From the NCBI RefSeq assembly GCF_024868665.1, contig NC_079893.1, positions 12,208,661 through 12,272,660 on the forward strand: a DNA stretch of 64,000 bases, read 5' to 3'. This document shows positions 1 through 9,900 of this stretch, piece by piece. This DNA comes from Triplophysa rosa (taxonomy: Eukaryota; Chordata; Actinopteri; Cypriniformes; Nemacheilidae). Under the pieces are notes generated by a model. The model saw only the letters and a list, made by a program, of their open reading frames with translations. It was not told the origin of the DNA and searched no databases. Both the position numbers and the translations under genes were made by a program. The number at the start of each line of letters is the position of its first letter. Positions within the stretch are counted from its first letter, which is position 1.

Positions 1-1
1 A

Positions 2-728
2 ACAATATATTCGGGTGAGGTGTCGGAATGTAAAGGATTCCTGTTACAATGCCAATTATATTTTGAAATTCTTCCCCGCCAGTTTTCCGGAGATTGCGCT
101 AAAATCACGTTCATCATTTCACTGCTAGCCGGAAGAGCTCGTCAGTGGGCAGATTCCTTATGGAGCTCCAAAAGCCCACTCTCGATCCCAGAACGCAAAG
201 CCATGGATGAGTACATTAAAGAGGCGTTACAACAAGGATTCATCCAACCATCTACCTCTCCAGCTTCAAGTTTCTTCTTTGTGGCTAAGAAAGATGGAGG
301 GCTACAACCATGCATTGACTATCTTGTTTTCAACTCCCAAATGGTAAAGTTCGCTTACCCCCTACCATTGGTACCCGCAACCCTTGAAGAACTATGTGGA
401 GCTCACATCTTCTCAAAGCTAGATCTCCACAGTGCTTACAATATTTTCCGCATATGTCAGGGAGACAAGTGGAAAACTGCATTCATTACACCATCTGGAC
501 ACTACGAATACCAGGTCATGCCGTACGGACTTTCTAACTCACCTTCAGTCTTTCAGAACTTCATGAATGAAATCTTCCAGGACATGCTACACCAATTTGT
601 GATAATCTATATCGATGACATTCTCATTTACTCCTCCAACGTCTCTGACCATATCAACCATGTACAACAAGTACTCATCAGACTCCGTCAACATCATCTA
701 TATCTGAAGCTCGAGAAATGTGAGTTCC
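2..728 (+). pseudogene. Ty3/gypsy gag-RT remnant, left part (cut by window edge)
   Basis: The frame is open from the first bases. Residues up to about nt 175 look like the end of a gypsy Gag capsid domain ([19 protein letters not shown], then QWADSLW). The next residues, starting [11 protein letters not shown], are already the start of the reverse transcriptase palm, so the rest of gag, the nucleocapsid and the protease are missing: an internally deleted copy. RT landmarks are [19 protein letters not shown] (motif A), [13 protein letters not shown] and the catalytic [10 protein letters not shown] (nt ~607-636). The frame ends at KCEF, where another retroelement is inserted, and the same RT resumes at 3473. 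Upstream LTR and gag lie outside the window. Family assignment is firm; the deletion is inferred from domain order. Confidence 0.9.
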
Positions 729-1307
729 TGTCACGACTGGCGTGAAGAACCCAATTGTAGGCAGATGGAGATGAAGGGGTTAAACAAGATCTTTATTCTT
801 ACAAAAAAAAACACAAAACAAAAACCCACGAGGGGGTGTAAATACAAGAACGAACTAAAATGCAAACTGGAACAAAACACTTCCCTCGGTGGGGAAAAAC
901 AAACTAAACAGAACACGACACAATGTCTTAAATAGGGCAAAGTATATAAACTAACAGAACAGGAACACACTCACAAACTAGAACGGACACGAAGGTAATT
1001 CCAAGACAAAACACTGGCGTACACTGACAAGGCACAACCACCACAATGAACAACAAGACAATGAAACAAGAGGGCATTAAATAGGAAACACAAACGAAGG
1101 ATAATTAACAAAGGCAGGTGGGGAACATTAGACATGGGAGGAGAGCAATACATGAGACGAGAGGGCCGGGGCCAATGACAGGACACGAGAAAACACATGA
1201 GAAGTAAAAACAAACAACTCATGTTTTTCTCACATAAAACCTAAGGGCTCTGCCCCGATCCCGCCACACGACTAGAATTTCATAAACAAGAAGGTGGGAC
1301 CGTGACA
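729..1307 (-). repeat. 3' LTR of the non-autonomous element
   Basis: 579 bp, TG...CA ends. Nearly identical to 2883-3467; visible differences include CACGACT versus CATGACT at the start and GAAGAACCC versus GAAGAAGAACCC. It contains A/T-rich stretches and a TATATAAAC-like run near 942. Read on the - strand it follows the polypurine tract. Confidence 0.9.
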
Positions 1308-1322
1308 GAGCCCCCCCCTTAA
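1308..1322 (-). other. Polypurine tract of the non-autonomous LTR element
   Basis: Plus-strand GAGCCCCCCCCTTAA gives TTAAGGGGGGGGCTC on the - strand, directly abutting the TGTCACGG start of the 3' LTR. This is where plus-strand DNA synthesis is primed in LTR elements, and it fixes the element orientation as -. Confidence 0.75.
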
Positions 1323-1619
1323 TGAACACCTCCAGGTGTTCATCAAGGGGTTGACTAACAAGACCTGACAGACTGGACCAAAGACAAAAACCAGACAAAC
1401 ATGGTGAACAAGACAAGGGGCAGACAAGACAACAAGACTAAGGGATTGGGGTGACTTAATAAAAATAACAAACATGGGAGGGGGGGTGGGGCAAAACAAG
1501 AGTTCATGGGGGGTAAACCAAAAGGATTGGGGAAAAAAGTCTTAGTCCCCGGCTGCGCTCGAGGGCGCGGATTCCTGGGGAACTTAGGGGAAGTCCTGGG
1601 AGGGGGCAGTCTTTGACCC

Positions 1620-2335
1620 TGGGAGTTTCCCAGGGACCGGCTGGAAGGCTGGCTGGAAGGCCGGCTGGAACAGGCTTGACGCCGGCTGGACAGGGCTAGA
1701 TGCCGGCTGGAAGGCTGGCTGGACAGGGCTAGACGCCGGCTGGGAGGCCGGCTGGAACACCGGCTGGGACGCCGGACTGGACGCCGGCCGGATCACCGGC
1801 TGGGACGCCGGCTGCACCGGACTGGATTCCGGCTGCATCACCAGACTGGACGCCGGCTGCATCACCGGACTGGATTCCGGCTGCATCACCGGACTGGACG
1901 CCGGCTGGAAGGCCGGCTGCACAGGGCTTGACGCCGGCTGGAAGGCTGGCTGGACAGGGCTTGACGCCGGCTGGAAGGCCGGCTGGACAGGGCTAGACGC
2001 CGGCTGGAAGGCCGACTGGACAGGGCTAGACGCCGGCTGGAAGGCCGGCTGGGAGGCTGGCTGGAACACCAGCTGGGACGCCGGACTGGACGCCGGCCGG
2101 ATCACCAGCTGGGACGCCGGCTGGATCACTGGACTGGACGCCGGCTGCACCGGACTGGATTCTGGCTGCAACGGACTGGATTCCGGCTGCATCACCGGAC
2201 TGGACGCCGGCTGCACCGGACTGGATTCCGGCTGCATCACCGGACTGGACGCCGGCTGCACCGGACTGGATTCCGGCTGCACCGGACTGGACGCCGGCTG
2301 CACCGGACTGGACACCGGCTGCTGCACCGGGAGGG
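1620..2335. repeat. GC-rich minisatellite inside the LTR element
   Basis: About 700 bp of variant tandem units built from CCGGCTGCA, CCGGACTGGACG, CCGGCTGGAAGG and CAGGGCTAGACG blocks. Units of 21, 24 and about 33 bp alternate, so there is no single period. On the - strand the array stays open in two frames: one reads GVQSGAAGIQSGAA-type repeats continuous with the Gag-like ORF, the other reads SSPVQPASSPVQPE-type repeats (1584-2327). The second frame is probably an unused by-product of a stop-free repeat. Confidence 0.9.
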
Positions 2336-2880
2336 AGGGAAATCCACGCTGCCTGCCGCTGCCTCTTTCTCTTCAGCCGAGCCACCCGCCTGGAGGTCGG
2401 CTGAAGGAAAGAGGCAAAGGGTGCGGCTGGCTCCGGCTGGGACTCCTCAGACATGGAGCCCCAGGACTCACGTCTCCCCCGCTTCCCGCCGAGGCTCGCT
2501 GGCAGCGGTGTGGCGATGCCCACAACCCCGATCCGCAAGGGACCGTCCTCGGGGATAGCCGCCAGCCCCGTGAGAGACTCCGCCATGGACATTCCCCTGG
2601 GCTCCTCACGATTCATCGCGAGTTGGACCTGGTCCACAAAGCCCAGGGGTCTCAACCGGCGCATCTCTGCTGGCTCGAAGGGTTCATCGAGGCAGCTGTT
2701 GAATATTACCTTCAACTCTGCCTCGGTGAACCCCGAGTAGCGCTCTGTGGACAGGAAGTCCATGGCGAAGTCCTTCACGGGGGTCCCCCTCTGGCGGAAG
2801 CCGAACAGGACGTGAGCCTGGCGGCTCCTGTACGCCTCGTCCGACTCCATGCCTGCTGGGTTCGGTGGTGGCTCGTTCAT
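2026..2880 (-). CDS. Gag-like protein of non-autonomous LTR element
   Basis: 284 codons, starting two bases inside the 5' LTR boundary. The first ~110 residues form a compact domain with YRSRQAHVLFGFRQRG, DFAMDFLSTERYSGFT and ELKVIFNSCLDEP. This resembles the C-terminal capsid half of gypsy Gag proteins (short helix, ‘x-Y/F-A-x-x-F’ helix, then ‘F-x-x-G/C-L’). A proline/serine linker and a basic patch (RRVARLKRKRQRQ, about 166-178) follow. The last ~100 residues are low-complexity Gly/Ala/Gln/Ser repeats encoded by the minisatellite. No zinc knuckle, protease or RT is visible. Packaging or particle formation for trans mobilisation is inference. The start is the only Met upstream of the domain. 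Confidence 0.65.
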   Translation of the reverse strand: MNEPPPNPAGMESDEAYRSRQAHVLFGFRQRGTPVKDFAMDFLSTERYSGFTEAELKVIFNSCLDEPFEPAEMRRLRPLGFVDQVQLAMNREEPRGMSMAESLTGLAAIPEDGPLRIGVVGIATPLPASLGGKRGRRESWGSMSEESQPEPAAPFASFLQPTSRRVARLKRKRQRQAAWISLPPGAAAGVQSGAAGVQSGAAGIQSGAAGVQSGDAAGIQSGAAGVQSGDAAGIQSVAARIQSGAAGVQSSDPAGVPAGDPAGVQSGVPAGVPASLPAGLPAGV

Positions 2881-2882
2881 TC

Positions 2883-3467
2883 TGTCATGACTGGCGTGAA
2901 GAAGAACCCAATTGCAGGCAGATGGAGATGAAGGGGTTAAACAAGATCTTTATTCTTACAAAAAAAACACAAAACAAAAACCCACGAGGGGGTGTAAATA
3001 CAAGAACGAACTAAAATGCAAACTGGAACAAAACACTTCCCTCGGTGGGGAAAAACAAACTAAACAGAACACGACACAACGTCTTAAATAGGGCAAAGTA
3101 TATAAACTAACAGAACAGGAACACACTCACAAACTTGAACGGACACGAAGGTAATTTCAAGACAAAACACTGGCGTACACAGACAAGGCACAACCACCAC
3201 AATGAACGAGCAACAAGACAATGAAGCAAGAGGGCATTAAATAGGGAACACAAACAAAGGATAATTAACAAAGGCAGGTGAGGAACATTAGACACGGGAG
3301 GAGAGCAATACATGAGACTAGAGGGGCGGGGCCAATGACAGGACACGAGAAAACACATGAGAAGTAAAAACAAACAACTCATGGTTTTCTCACATAAAAC
3401 CTAAGGGCTCTGCCCCGATCCCGCCACACGACTAGAATTTCATAAACAAGAAGGTGGGACCGTGACA
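2883..3467 (-). repeat. 5' LTR of the non-autonomous element
   Basis: 585 bp, TG...CA ends, near-identical to the left LTR. On the - strand it would supply the promoter for the Gag-like ORF whose ATG lies at 2880. Only two bases separate the LTR from that ATG, leaving no room for a tRNA primer-binding site. Confidence 0.9.
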
Positions 3468-3472
3468 GTTCC

Positions 3473-5495
3473 ATCAACCTACCATCCAGTTCCTAGGCTA
3501 TATCATCACCCCTGAAGGAGTGCAGATGGACCAGAGCAAAGTAGAAGAGGTAAAGAATTGGCCACAACCTCTTACATAAAGGACCTCCAACGCTTTTTGG
3601 GGTTCGCAAACTTCTATCGTAGATTCATATCAGGTTACAGTGAAATCTCAGCTTCACTCACTTCCCTCCTTCACCAAAAACCCAAACAAATCTGCTGGAC
3701 ACCTAAGGCGGTTGAAGCCTTCCAGAAGCTGAAAGTCGCCTTCAGCACTGCACAAACCCTCCATCCAGATCCTACCAAACCTTTCTGCGTAGAAGTGGAC
3801 GCATCCTCTCTTGGGATATGAGCCGTATTATCCCAGCGAGGAGGTACGCCCTCTGTACTACATCCATGTGCATTCTTCTCAGAGAAACTATCCCCGGCGG
3901 AGCAGAACTATGATATTGGCAACAGGGAACTACTAGCCATCAAGCTGGCCCTCGAAGAATGGCGACATTGGTTGGAGGGAGCAAATTATCCCTTTGAAGT
4001 CATTACAGATCATAAGAACTTGCAGTACCTCAGAGAAGCAAAACGCTTGAATCCCAGACAAGCACGATGGGCCTTGTTTTTCACGCGATTTAACTTCACG
4101 ATTACCTATCGACCCGGACATAAGAATACCAGAGCGGATGCGCTTTCCAGAATTCACTCATCAGACCCGGTACCGGAAGAACAAGAACCAGTACTCCCTC
4201 CAAACCTATTTGTTTGTCCCATAATCTGGTCCCTCGACAATGACAACCGAGCCGCCACAGAAGAAGAACCTGCTCCGCCGGGAGGTCCAGAAGGTAGAAC
4301 ATATGTACCAACCTCCTTACAGGTTTCCCTTCTGGACTCGGTTCATACATCTCCGGGATCCGGTCACCCAGGCAGGCAACGAACCCTCTCACTCCTCGAG
4401 GGAAGGTATTGGTGGCCCAATATGGTCCAGGATATTGCTCGATTTGTTAGGGGATGCTCAGTCTGTGCCATGATCTCTACTCCTCGTCGTCTCCCTGAGG
4501 GCAAACTGGTACCACTCCCTATTCCACGCCGGCCCTGGTCCCATCTAGGAGTGGACTTCACCACCCACTTACCTTCTTCCAATGGCTTCACTACCATCCT
4601 CGTAGTAGTAGACCGATTCTCTAAGACCTGCAAACTCATCCCGCTGAAAGGTCTACCTACAGCCCTAGAAACAGCACATGCCCTCTTCAACAACATCAGA
4701 CACTTTGGCACCCCAGAAGACATAGTGTCATACCGAGGACCTCAGTTAATTTCCAGAGTTTGGCGAGAGTTCGTCAAACAAATGGGAGTGTCAGTTAATT
4801 TGTCATCAGGATACCATCCACAGACGAATGGCCAGACTGAATGAAAGATCCAAGAAGTGGGGCGCTACCTTAGGGCCTACTGTCACGACCATCAGAACAG
4901 CTGGAGCCAATACCTTCCTTGGGCCAAGTATGCACAAAATTCTCTCCGACAGGAGTCTACCGGACTCACATCCTTCGAGTGCATACTCGGCTACCAACCA
5001 CCACTGTTCCCATGGACAGGGGAAGTGTCCGAAGTACCATCTGTGGATCACTGGTTCCGAGAGAGTGAGAGGGTATGGAATTCAGCTCATGTCCATCTGC
5101 AGCGGGCGATCCGCCGTCAAAAGATCCGGGCAGATGTCCGACGAAGGGACACACCGGTCTACAATCCAGGTGATTGGGTGTGGCTCTCCACTCGAAACAT
5201 CCGCCTATGTAGAACATGCAAAAAGCTGAACCCCCGCTACATAGGACCATTCAACATACTGAGGCAGATCAATGAAGTGACTTACGAACTACAGCTACCA
5301 CCACAATATCATATTTCACCCACCTTCCACATAGCATTACTTAAACCTTTCACTGACCCTATTCTCCCTCCTTCCACAGAACCAGAAGTACCCCCTCCAC
5401 CACCCGAGGTTGACACCGACACCACCATCTACCAGGTCCGGGAAATCTTAAACTCCAGGCGACGAGGCGGCCGTCTACAGTACCTTGTCTACTGA
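3473..5495 (+). pseudogene. Ty3/gypsy RT-RNase H-integrase-chromodomain remnant, right part
   Basis: Continues the element that begins at the window edge. Order: RT thumb ([15 protein letters not shown]), a frame change near 3567-3580, RT/RNase H connection ([13 protein letters not shown]), RNase H ([29 protein letters not shown]), integrase zinc region (HTSPGSGH ... CSVC), integrase core (LGVDF, then SYRGPQ, then [12 protein letters not shown]), a C-terminal domain and the start of a chromodomain ([11 protein letters not shown]). Breaks: in-frame TGA at 3819-3821 inside RNase H, TGA at 4842-4844 just after the integrase glutamate, Tyr (TAC 4731-4733) where the second catalytic Asp of the D,D-35-E triad is expected, and loss of homology inside the chromodomain at ~5495. 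No 3' LTR is seen, so the copy is 3'-truncated and dead. Confidence 0.92.
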
Positions 5496-5640
5496 TTTTC
5501 TCTTTTTTTCCTAAACTTGATAACAAAGTTTATCCACATGCTGTTTTGAATGATGTTTTCCGCATTTCTTCTTCTTCTTCTTTTGAAGTTTTATGGCAAC
5601 TTCGGGGAACAACCCCCAAGATTATGCTGCGTCCCAATCC
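5496..5640. other. Short unassigned spacer
   Basis: T-rich sequence with a CTT run near 5568-5583, following the point where the gypsy chromodomain loses homology. No LTR, ORF or repeat match recognised. Confidence 0.4.
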
Positions 5641-6155
5641 GCATACTATCCATCCTAAATAGTATTCGAAAGTAGAATTAGTATGTCCCATTACTAGTTA
5701 CTAATTACATATTCAATAGTGTAATTAGATTACTGTACAAATTTCTCACTCCAAAAGTATTTAATTACTCATTACTAATTACTTTCTATATCCCATATCA
5801 ACCTTGATTAGTTAAGTGATTCAAGGACAGACATGAAACTGTTTTAATTCATTCAAATAAATAATATAAAACTACATAACATAACGTAGTATTGTAAACT
5901 GACCAAAGTATTACAAATGTGAGAATTATACATTAAAGCACGGAATTTAAAGTTAGACTTTGAATTTGGATGTCAATTCCACTATTGCACACATATTACA
6001 CACAGTATTTAGTTTAATTACATCAGTGTTTAATTACATTACTGTAATTAAATTACAGAAAATTTTGAGTAATCCCTTACTTTACTTTTTCAAGGGAAAA
6101 GTAATTAAATTACAGTAAGTAATTACTTAGTATCTAGTTACACCCACCACTGGCC
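5640..6155. repeat. A/T-rich interspersed repeat with AATTAC motif
   Basis: Dense repeats of GTAATTA / TTAATTAC. The right edge reads AGTATCTAGTTACACCCACC, the reverse complement of a start (GGTGGGTGTAACTAG) that I recognise as typical of a teleost non-autonomous hAT-like repeat. The left edge CGTCCCAATCCGCATACT is another common fish repeat start. No clear target duplication found, so boundaries are approximate. Confidence 0.5.
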
Positions 6156-7106
6156 CCGATGTAAGCAAGTGTTCAACTTCTTGCAGCATGCGCAGGCTGC
6201 GCAGACAGGGTATGACATCACAAAACTGCGACTGCTCCGTGATCTTGAATTACTCGGGGAGAGTTGGAAATCTCATGTAGATATAGTCTGCATCGATACA
6301 GGAAGTCAAATATACATATCTAATAGGGATAATCGGCCGACTTTTATTGGAAATTATATTTTTACGTTTTTTTTAATATTATTTTTTACGATAGTTTAGG
6401 TCATCACAGAGGGTCTAGAGGGCCCTGAGGGTACGCTACTGAGATTATAATCCTTACACACCATCTCAGTATGTCAGAGTAATTCATTGCTTATTAACTC
6501 ATCACTGTTAAGCAAAATTGTCTTTAATATCTTTAAACATTTTCCACTGGTATTCTTTGTGGTTCCATTGTCCAAGACTGAAAGTCTGAACAGTCAGTGA
6601 TGTTGTTGTTGTAACTTAATTTGCATGTTTGCTAAACAAGTTCCATGCTGGCAGGCAACTGAAACTCTCTATGCTTAATAGAAGGGCACATATGATTTCC
6701 TGAGCCTGCCTCCCTCAAAAGAATCAAGCATCACACAACACAACCACACAACACAATCTTTTCTTATGTTCGCCAACTTGCAGCTGCTTAAAATGACTAG
6801 TTTCCCTTTGGAATAACTATTATTTCAATGTGATTTTAATAAAACAGGTATATTAAATTCCTGCTTACAAACATGTGCACAAACCAGCAGCTTTCTCTCT
6901 CACCATTGTTACATTGCTTTTGAGTCACATGAGGATACTTTATAACCTGCTGAAGAGACCAGACAAGCATTTCAAATTTCTAGTTCCGTTCATGCTGCAT
7001 GGTTTTTGATGGTTAGTGCTAATTTGGTGACCTACAATGCTGTACAATAGGCCCACCCCAAAATACTTTATTTACTTTGTTTTAAAAATATTTTGTTATT
7101 GTACAT
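6156..7106. other. Intergenic sequence without recognisable gene
   Basis: A/T-rich unique-looking DNA. ORFs are short and shapeless (the longest, 6169-6399, ends in a poly-Phe/Ile tail). No repeat family recognised. Confidence 0.5.
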
Positions 7107-7162
7107 AGATTTACATTTAGCCATTTAGCAGACGCTTTTATCCAAAGCGACTTACAAATGAG
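7107..7162 (-). repeat. LINE/SINE 3' tail (L2-type), left half of split copy
   Basis: Contains GCAGACGCTTTTATCCAAAG followed by CGACTTACAAATG, a 3' tail shared by teleost L2-type LINEs and the SINEs they mobilise. Read on the - strand it is the 3' end. It is cut at 7162 by the hAT insertion and continues at 9502; the bases CAAATGAG at the cut are the hAT target duplication. Confidence 0.7.
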
Positions 7163-7300
7163 TAGGGCTGTAGTCAAGTCCACCATTGTCGAGTCCAAGA
7201 CAAGTCCAAGACCAGAACTAGTCGAGACCGAGTCAAGTCCGAGTCCAAAGAGGTTCGAGTCCAAGTCAAGTCCGAGTCCAATTGAGACAGTCAAGACAGA
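7163..7300. repeat. GAGTCC/AAGTCC subterminal tandem repeat of the hAT
   Basis: Irregular tandem 6-12 bp units (GAGTCCAAGACAAGTCC and variants). Units recur at 8355-8440 and 9452-9480, next to the inner transposon and the right end. Short subterminal repeats of this kind are typical transposase-binding regions in hAT elements; the role here is inferred. Confidence 0.7.
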
Positions 7301-8442
7301 GACAGAAAAAAACCATGACTACAAGACCACATACTTATCTATTGAGAATTTATGTGATGCAAGAGACAGCATATCTTCTATTCTAAGATAATCATTTTCA
7401 TTATTGTTTGTAATGATCAAAAAGCAGATAAAATAAGGTCATTTTATTTTTACTATATAGGTATAGCACTAAAGTCACAAAGCCGAAGTGTAACTGTTTA
7501 TTACTTTTTTAAGGAACTTTTTTATCAGCCCTCCTAACAGCAAGGTTGTGCAGCAATGAACACTTTTGTGCGCGTGTGCGTGCGTGCGTGTGCGCCTGCC
7601 CGTGCACGTGCGTGTTCGATAGAGGAGCCGCTAGAAAGAGCAGAGGCTCCACGGCTCGTTTATAAGCACGTTTATAAGCACGTCGGTGCCCATACTTAAA
7701 TAACATGTTCATCACAATGACAATAAAAATACGATCAATTCTTATCTTTAAGCCCTACTTTCCAAACTTTCTAAAATACTCAAATGCAATGCTAATTCTG
7801 AACATGGCATTAATTTACCTCTCTTTGTGATGCCTTTGCAGGTTTCTTACGAAATTGGATGTTGTCCCACATGTTTCGGGGAAAGTTTTTGTGCAAAAAG
7901 TTTCCTTTTAAGCGCACTGTCGATGTATTATGTATCTGTATTATGCCGCTGCTCGCTGACATCGTGCCTGATGAATGATTGATGCTGGTTCGCGCCGCGG
8001 ACGAATCATTCATTCGAACCGGTTCTTTCTTTTTAGTGAACCGGTCGAACCAATTTCAGCTGAATCGTTTCCGTTTAGCGTCTCCCGTAAACACTTAATA
8101 TTATCCACAAATTAATTCAGTTATTCACTTTCTGGCGTGCATGACAGTCCCGCGGACTTGAACCAATATACCGGAGTTATTTAATTACAACAACAGCACA
8201 CACTGAACTGAACTGCTGTGTGAAAAGAGAACTTATGAGCACGCGCAGCTCTCGTTCTAGAGTCGAGAGTCGGCAACAGTTTTCGGATCATTAGTTTTCG
8301 GATCACAAGAATATTGCTCTATCAATGTTTTGTTTTGAAGGAACATATATCGCTGGACTCGGACGAGACCGACTAGAACACTTGCGAAACCAATGACCAA
8401 GTCCGAGACAAGTCCGAGTTAAAATACCAACGAGTCCAAAGT

Positions 8443-9451
8443 CCTATTCGCACAGGATTAGTATTATCTGGGGACCTCTGGTCATTTGTAACAATCGCAG
8501 AGATTGTCTGTGATCTTAATCCCGTGCGAAACGGCCATGTCTGTAATTTGTCAAGTAAAAATTCCCCCACAAATTACCTACCATATTTTGACGAACACCG
8601 AGGTCCTGTGATAATATTAGTCCAGTGCGAATCGGCATCTCTGCGATTTGAAATTTTGAACAAGATTTGGCGGGATCGTATCATTTTTTCAAGGTTTCTG
8701 TGCGCCTTTTCAGTCATCTTTCGCAAAGAATGGAAGCTGCGTTGGAGTGTTTTCACAGTATTTTGGGTGCTGGGTTATGTCGCTACATACCAGACAACAA
8801 TTATATTGGCAGAGAGAAAATATTCACTGTAAAAAAACATGACAGGATCAGATGAGCGAAACAAAAAAGAAGGAATATATGGAGATGGATGACATGCATG
8901 GCAGCATGCGGTAAGGAACATTCTTCTGTAACTACACCTACAACGACAAGACTTTCAAGTAGGGCTGTCAACGGTAACGCGTTAACGCATGCGATTCATT
9001 ATTTCAAATTAACGCGTGAAAAATATTTAACGCAATTAACGCAGCATCAGTTTGTTTTGACATCCTTTGTCTAGCGTTACATTATGTAATCACGCTCTTT
9101 TTCGCGCGATTTGAAACGGTTGCTTTGACATGTTCAATGAAGATAGACAGCTTCTAAACTGTAGGACGCGGCAAAAAGCAACGCGAGGTCCAGTCTGGTG
9201 TGTACAGTAACGGGCTAAAGGCTGCGTCGGTGAATCTCTGTCAGACAGCGCATCCGTGTTAAGATCTCTTTCGTGCCATGTTTAGAAAGAGGGAAGCGCC
9301 TTCACGTCATTTCCGGGAGATAAATCAGTAAATTCGAGTAAAATCACAGAGTTCACTTATTCAGTGCGATCCAACATGATCACAGACAATCCCTGCAATT
9401 ATTACAAATGACCAGAGGTCCCCAGATAATACTAATCCCGTGCGAACAGGG
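8443..9451. mobile_element. Unclassified DNA transposon with ~75-bp inverted ends, nested in hAT
   Basis: Left end CCTATTCGCACAGGATTAG, and about 75 bp onward, pairs with the reverse complement of the right end (CCTGTTCGCACGGGATTAG). The two ends share TATTATCTGGGGACCTCTGG and GGTCATTTGTAA blocks and diverge by only a handful of bases. Internal copies of the tip motif GTGCGAA occur at about 8524 and 8626. The target duplication is not clear. No transposase coding recognised. Superfamily undetermined. Confidence 0.8.
8960..9065. repeat. hAT-like terminus, AACGCGTTAACGCATGCG type
   Basis: TAGGGCTGTCAACGGTAACG followed by GTTAACGCATGCGATTC and repeated TTAACGC motifs. This is a familiar teleost hAT end. 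The matching right end and 8-bp duplication were not found, so it is a fragment or its partner is diverged. It sits inside the 8443-9451 element. Confidence 0.5.
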
Positions 9452-9501
9452 CTCAAGACAAGTCCGAGACCGGACTCGAGTACTACAGCACTACAAATGA
9501 G

Positions 9502-9830
9502 GTAAACAATGGAAGCAATTGGACCAACATAAGGACAACAAAAAGCATAAGTGCAATAAAACTTTTATAGAAAGAGTAGAAAAGAGATAGAAGTCAGAAC
9601 TGATCAGTCAGGTGCTGACAGAAGAGATGTGTTTTCAGCCGATTCTTAAAGATGGCTACAGAATCTGCTGATCTTGTAGCAGCGGGCAGATCATTCCACA
9701 AATGTGGAACCGATCCAGAGGAGGTACGTGAGAGAGATTTTTTACCTTTTTGGGATGGCACCACAAGACGTGGTTCATTTGCAGAGCGTAGGGATCTGGT
9801 GGGTAGACTAGACACTGATTCATGGAATTA
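9502..9830 (-). pseudogene. LINE (L2/Rex-type) reverse-transcriptase C-terminal fragment
   Basis: On the - strand, 9815-9594 encodes RSLRSANEPRLVVPSQKGKK, then LWNDLPAATRSADSVAIFKN and RLKTHLF. This is the conserved C-terminal signature of L2/CR1/Rex-type non-LTR polymerases (…LWNxLPxxIRSAxSxxxFKxxLKTHLF). The 3' UTR runs left to 9502, where the hAT splits it from its tail at 7107-7162. 5'-truncated as usual for LINEs. It has no intact catalytic core and is a relic. Confidence 0.8.
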
Positions 9831-9859
9831 CATCTATTAGGTATTTTCATACATTTCTG

Positions 9860-9900
9860 CAATTTGTAGACACTTTTATCCAATGCAAATTACAGTTCAC
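9860..9900. repeat. Second diverged L2/SINE tail motif
   Basis: TTTGTAGACACTTTTATCCA followed by ATGCAAATTACA matches the tail at 7107-7162 with about six changes. Short isolated remnant. Confidence 0.45.

Larger units (their letters stand above)
729..3467 (-). mobile_element. Non-autonomous LTR retrotransposon with Gag-like ORF, inserted in gypsy RT
   Basis: A complete 2739-bp insertion. It begins TGTCACG and ends CGTGACA, and is flanked by the 5-bp duplication GTTCC (724-728 and 3468-3472), the usual signature of integrase-mediated LTR-element insertion. Two near-identical direct repeats (729-1307 and 2883-3467) are the LTRs. A G-rich tract next to the left LTR acts as polypurine tract on the - strand, so the 5' LTR is the right one. 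The interior carries one Gag-like ORF plus a minisatellite; no protease, RT or integrase is visible, so it must be mobilised by enzymes supplied in trans. The LTRs differ by only a few substitutions and a 3-bp indel, so the insertion is fairly recent. Confidence 0.9.
7163..9493. mobile_element. hAT transposon (non-autonomous) with 8-bp target duplication
   Basis: Starts TAGGGCTGTAGTC; the other end is the reverse complement of TAGTGCTGTAGTAC. It is flanked by the perfect 8-bp duplication CAAATGAG (7155-7162 and 9494-9501). The interior near both ends carries many copies of GAGTCCGAGTCC / AAGTCCGAGAC, a tandem subterminal repeat. No transposase remnant is visible. A second transposon (8443-9451) lies inside, so the original element was about 1.3 kb. 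Confidence 0.88.

Noticed and set aside
1584..2327. 247-codon SSPVQPASSPV repeat protein as a separate gene
   Set aside because: It is a second open frame of the minisatellite; no conserved non-repeat part. The Gag-like ORF is the better candidate.
1620..2335. CRISPR-like array
   Set aside because: Tandem variable units without constant-length spacers, inside an LTR element of a vertebrate genome.
2883..3467. Plus-strand orientation of the LTR element
   Set aside because: The polypurine tract lies beside the left LTR on the - strand and the Gag-like ORF is on the - strand.
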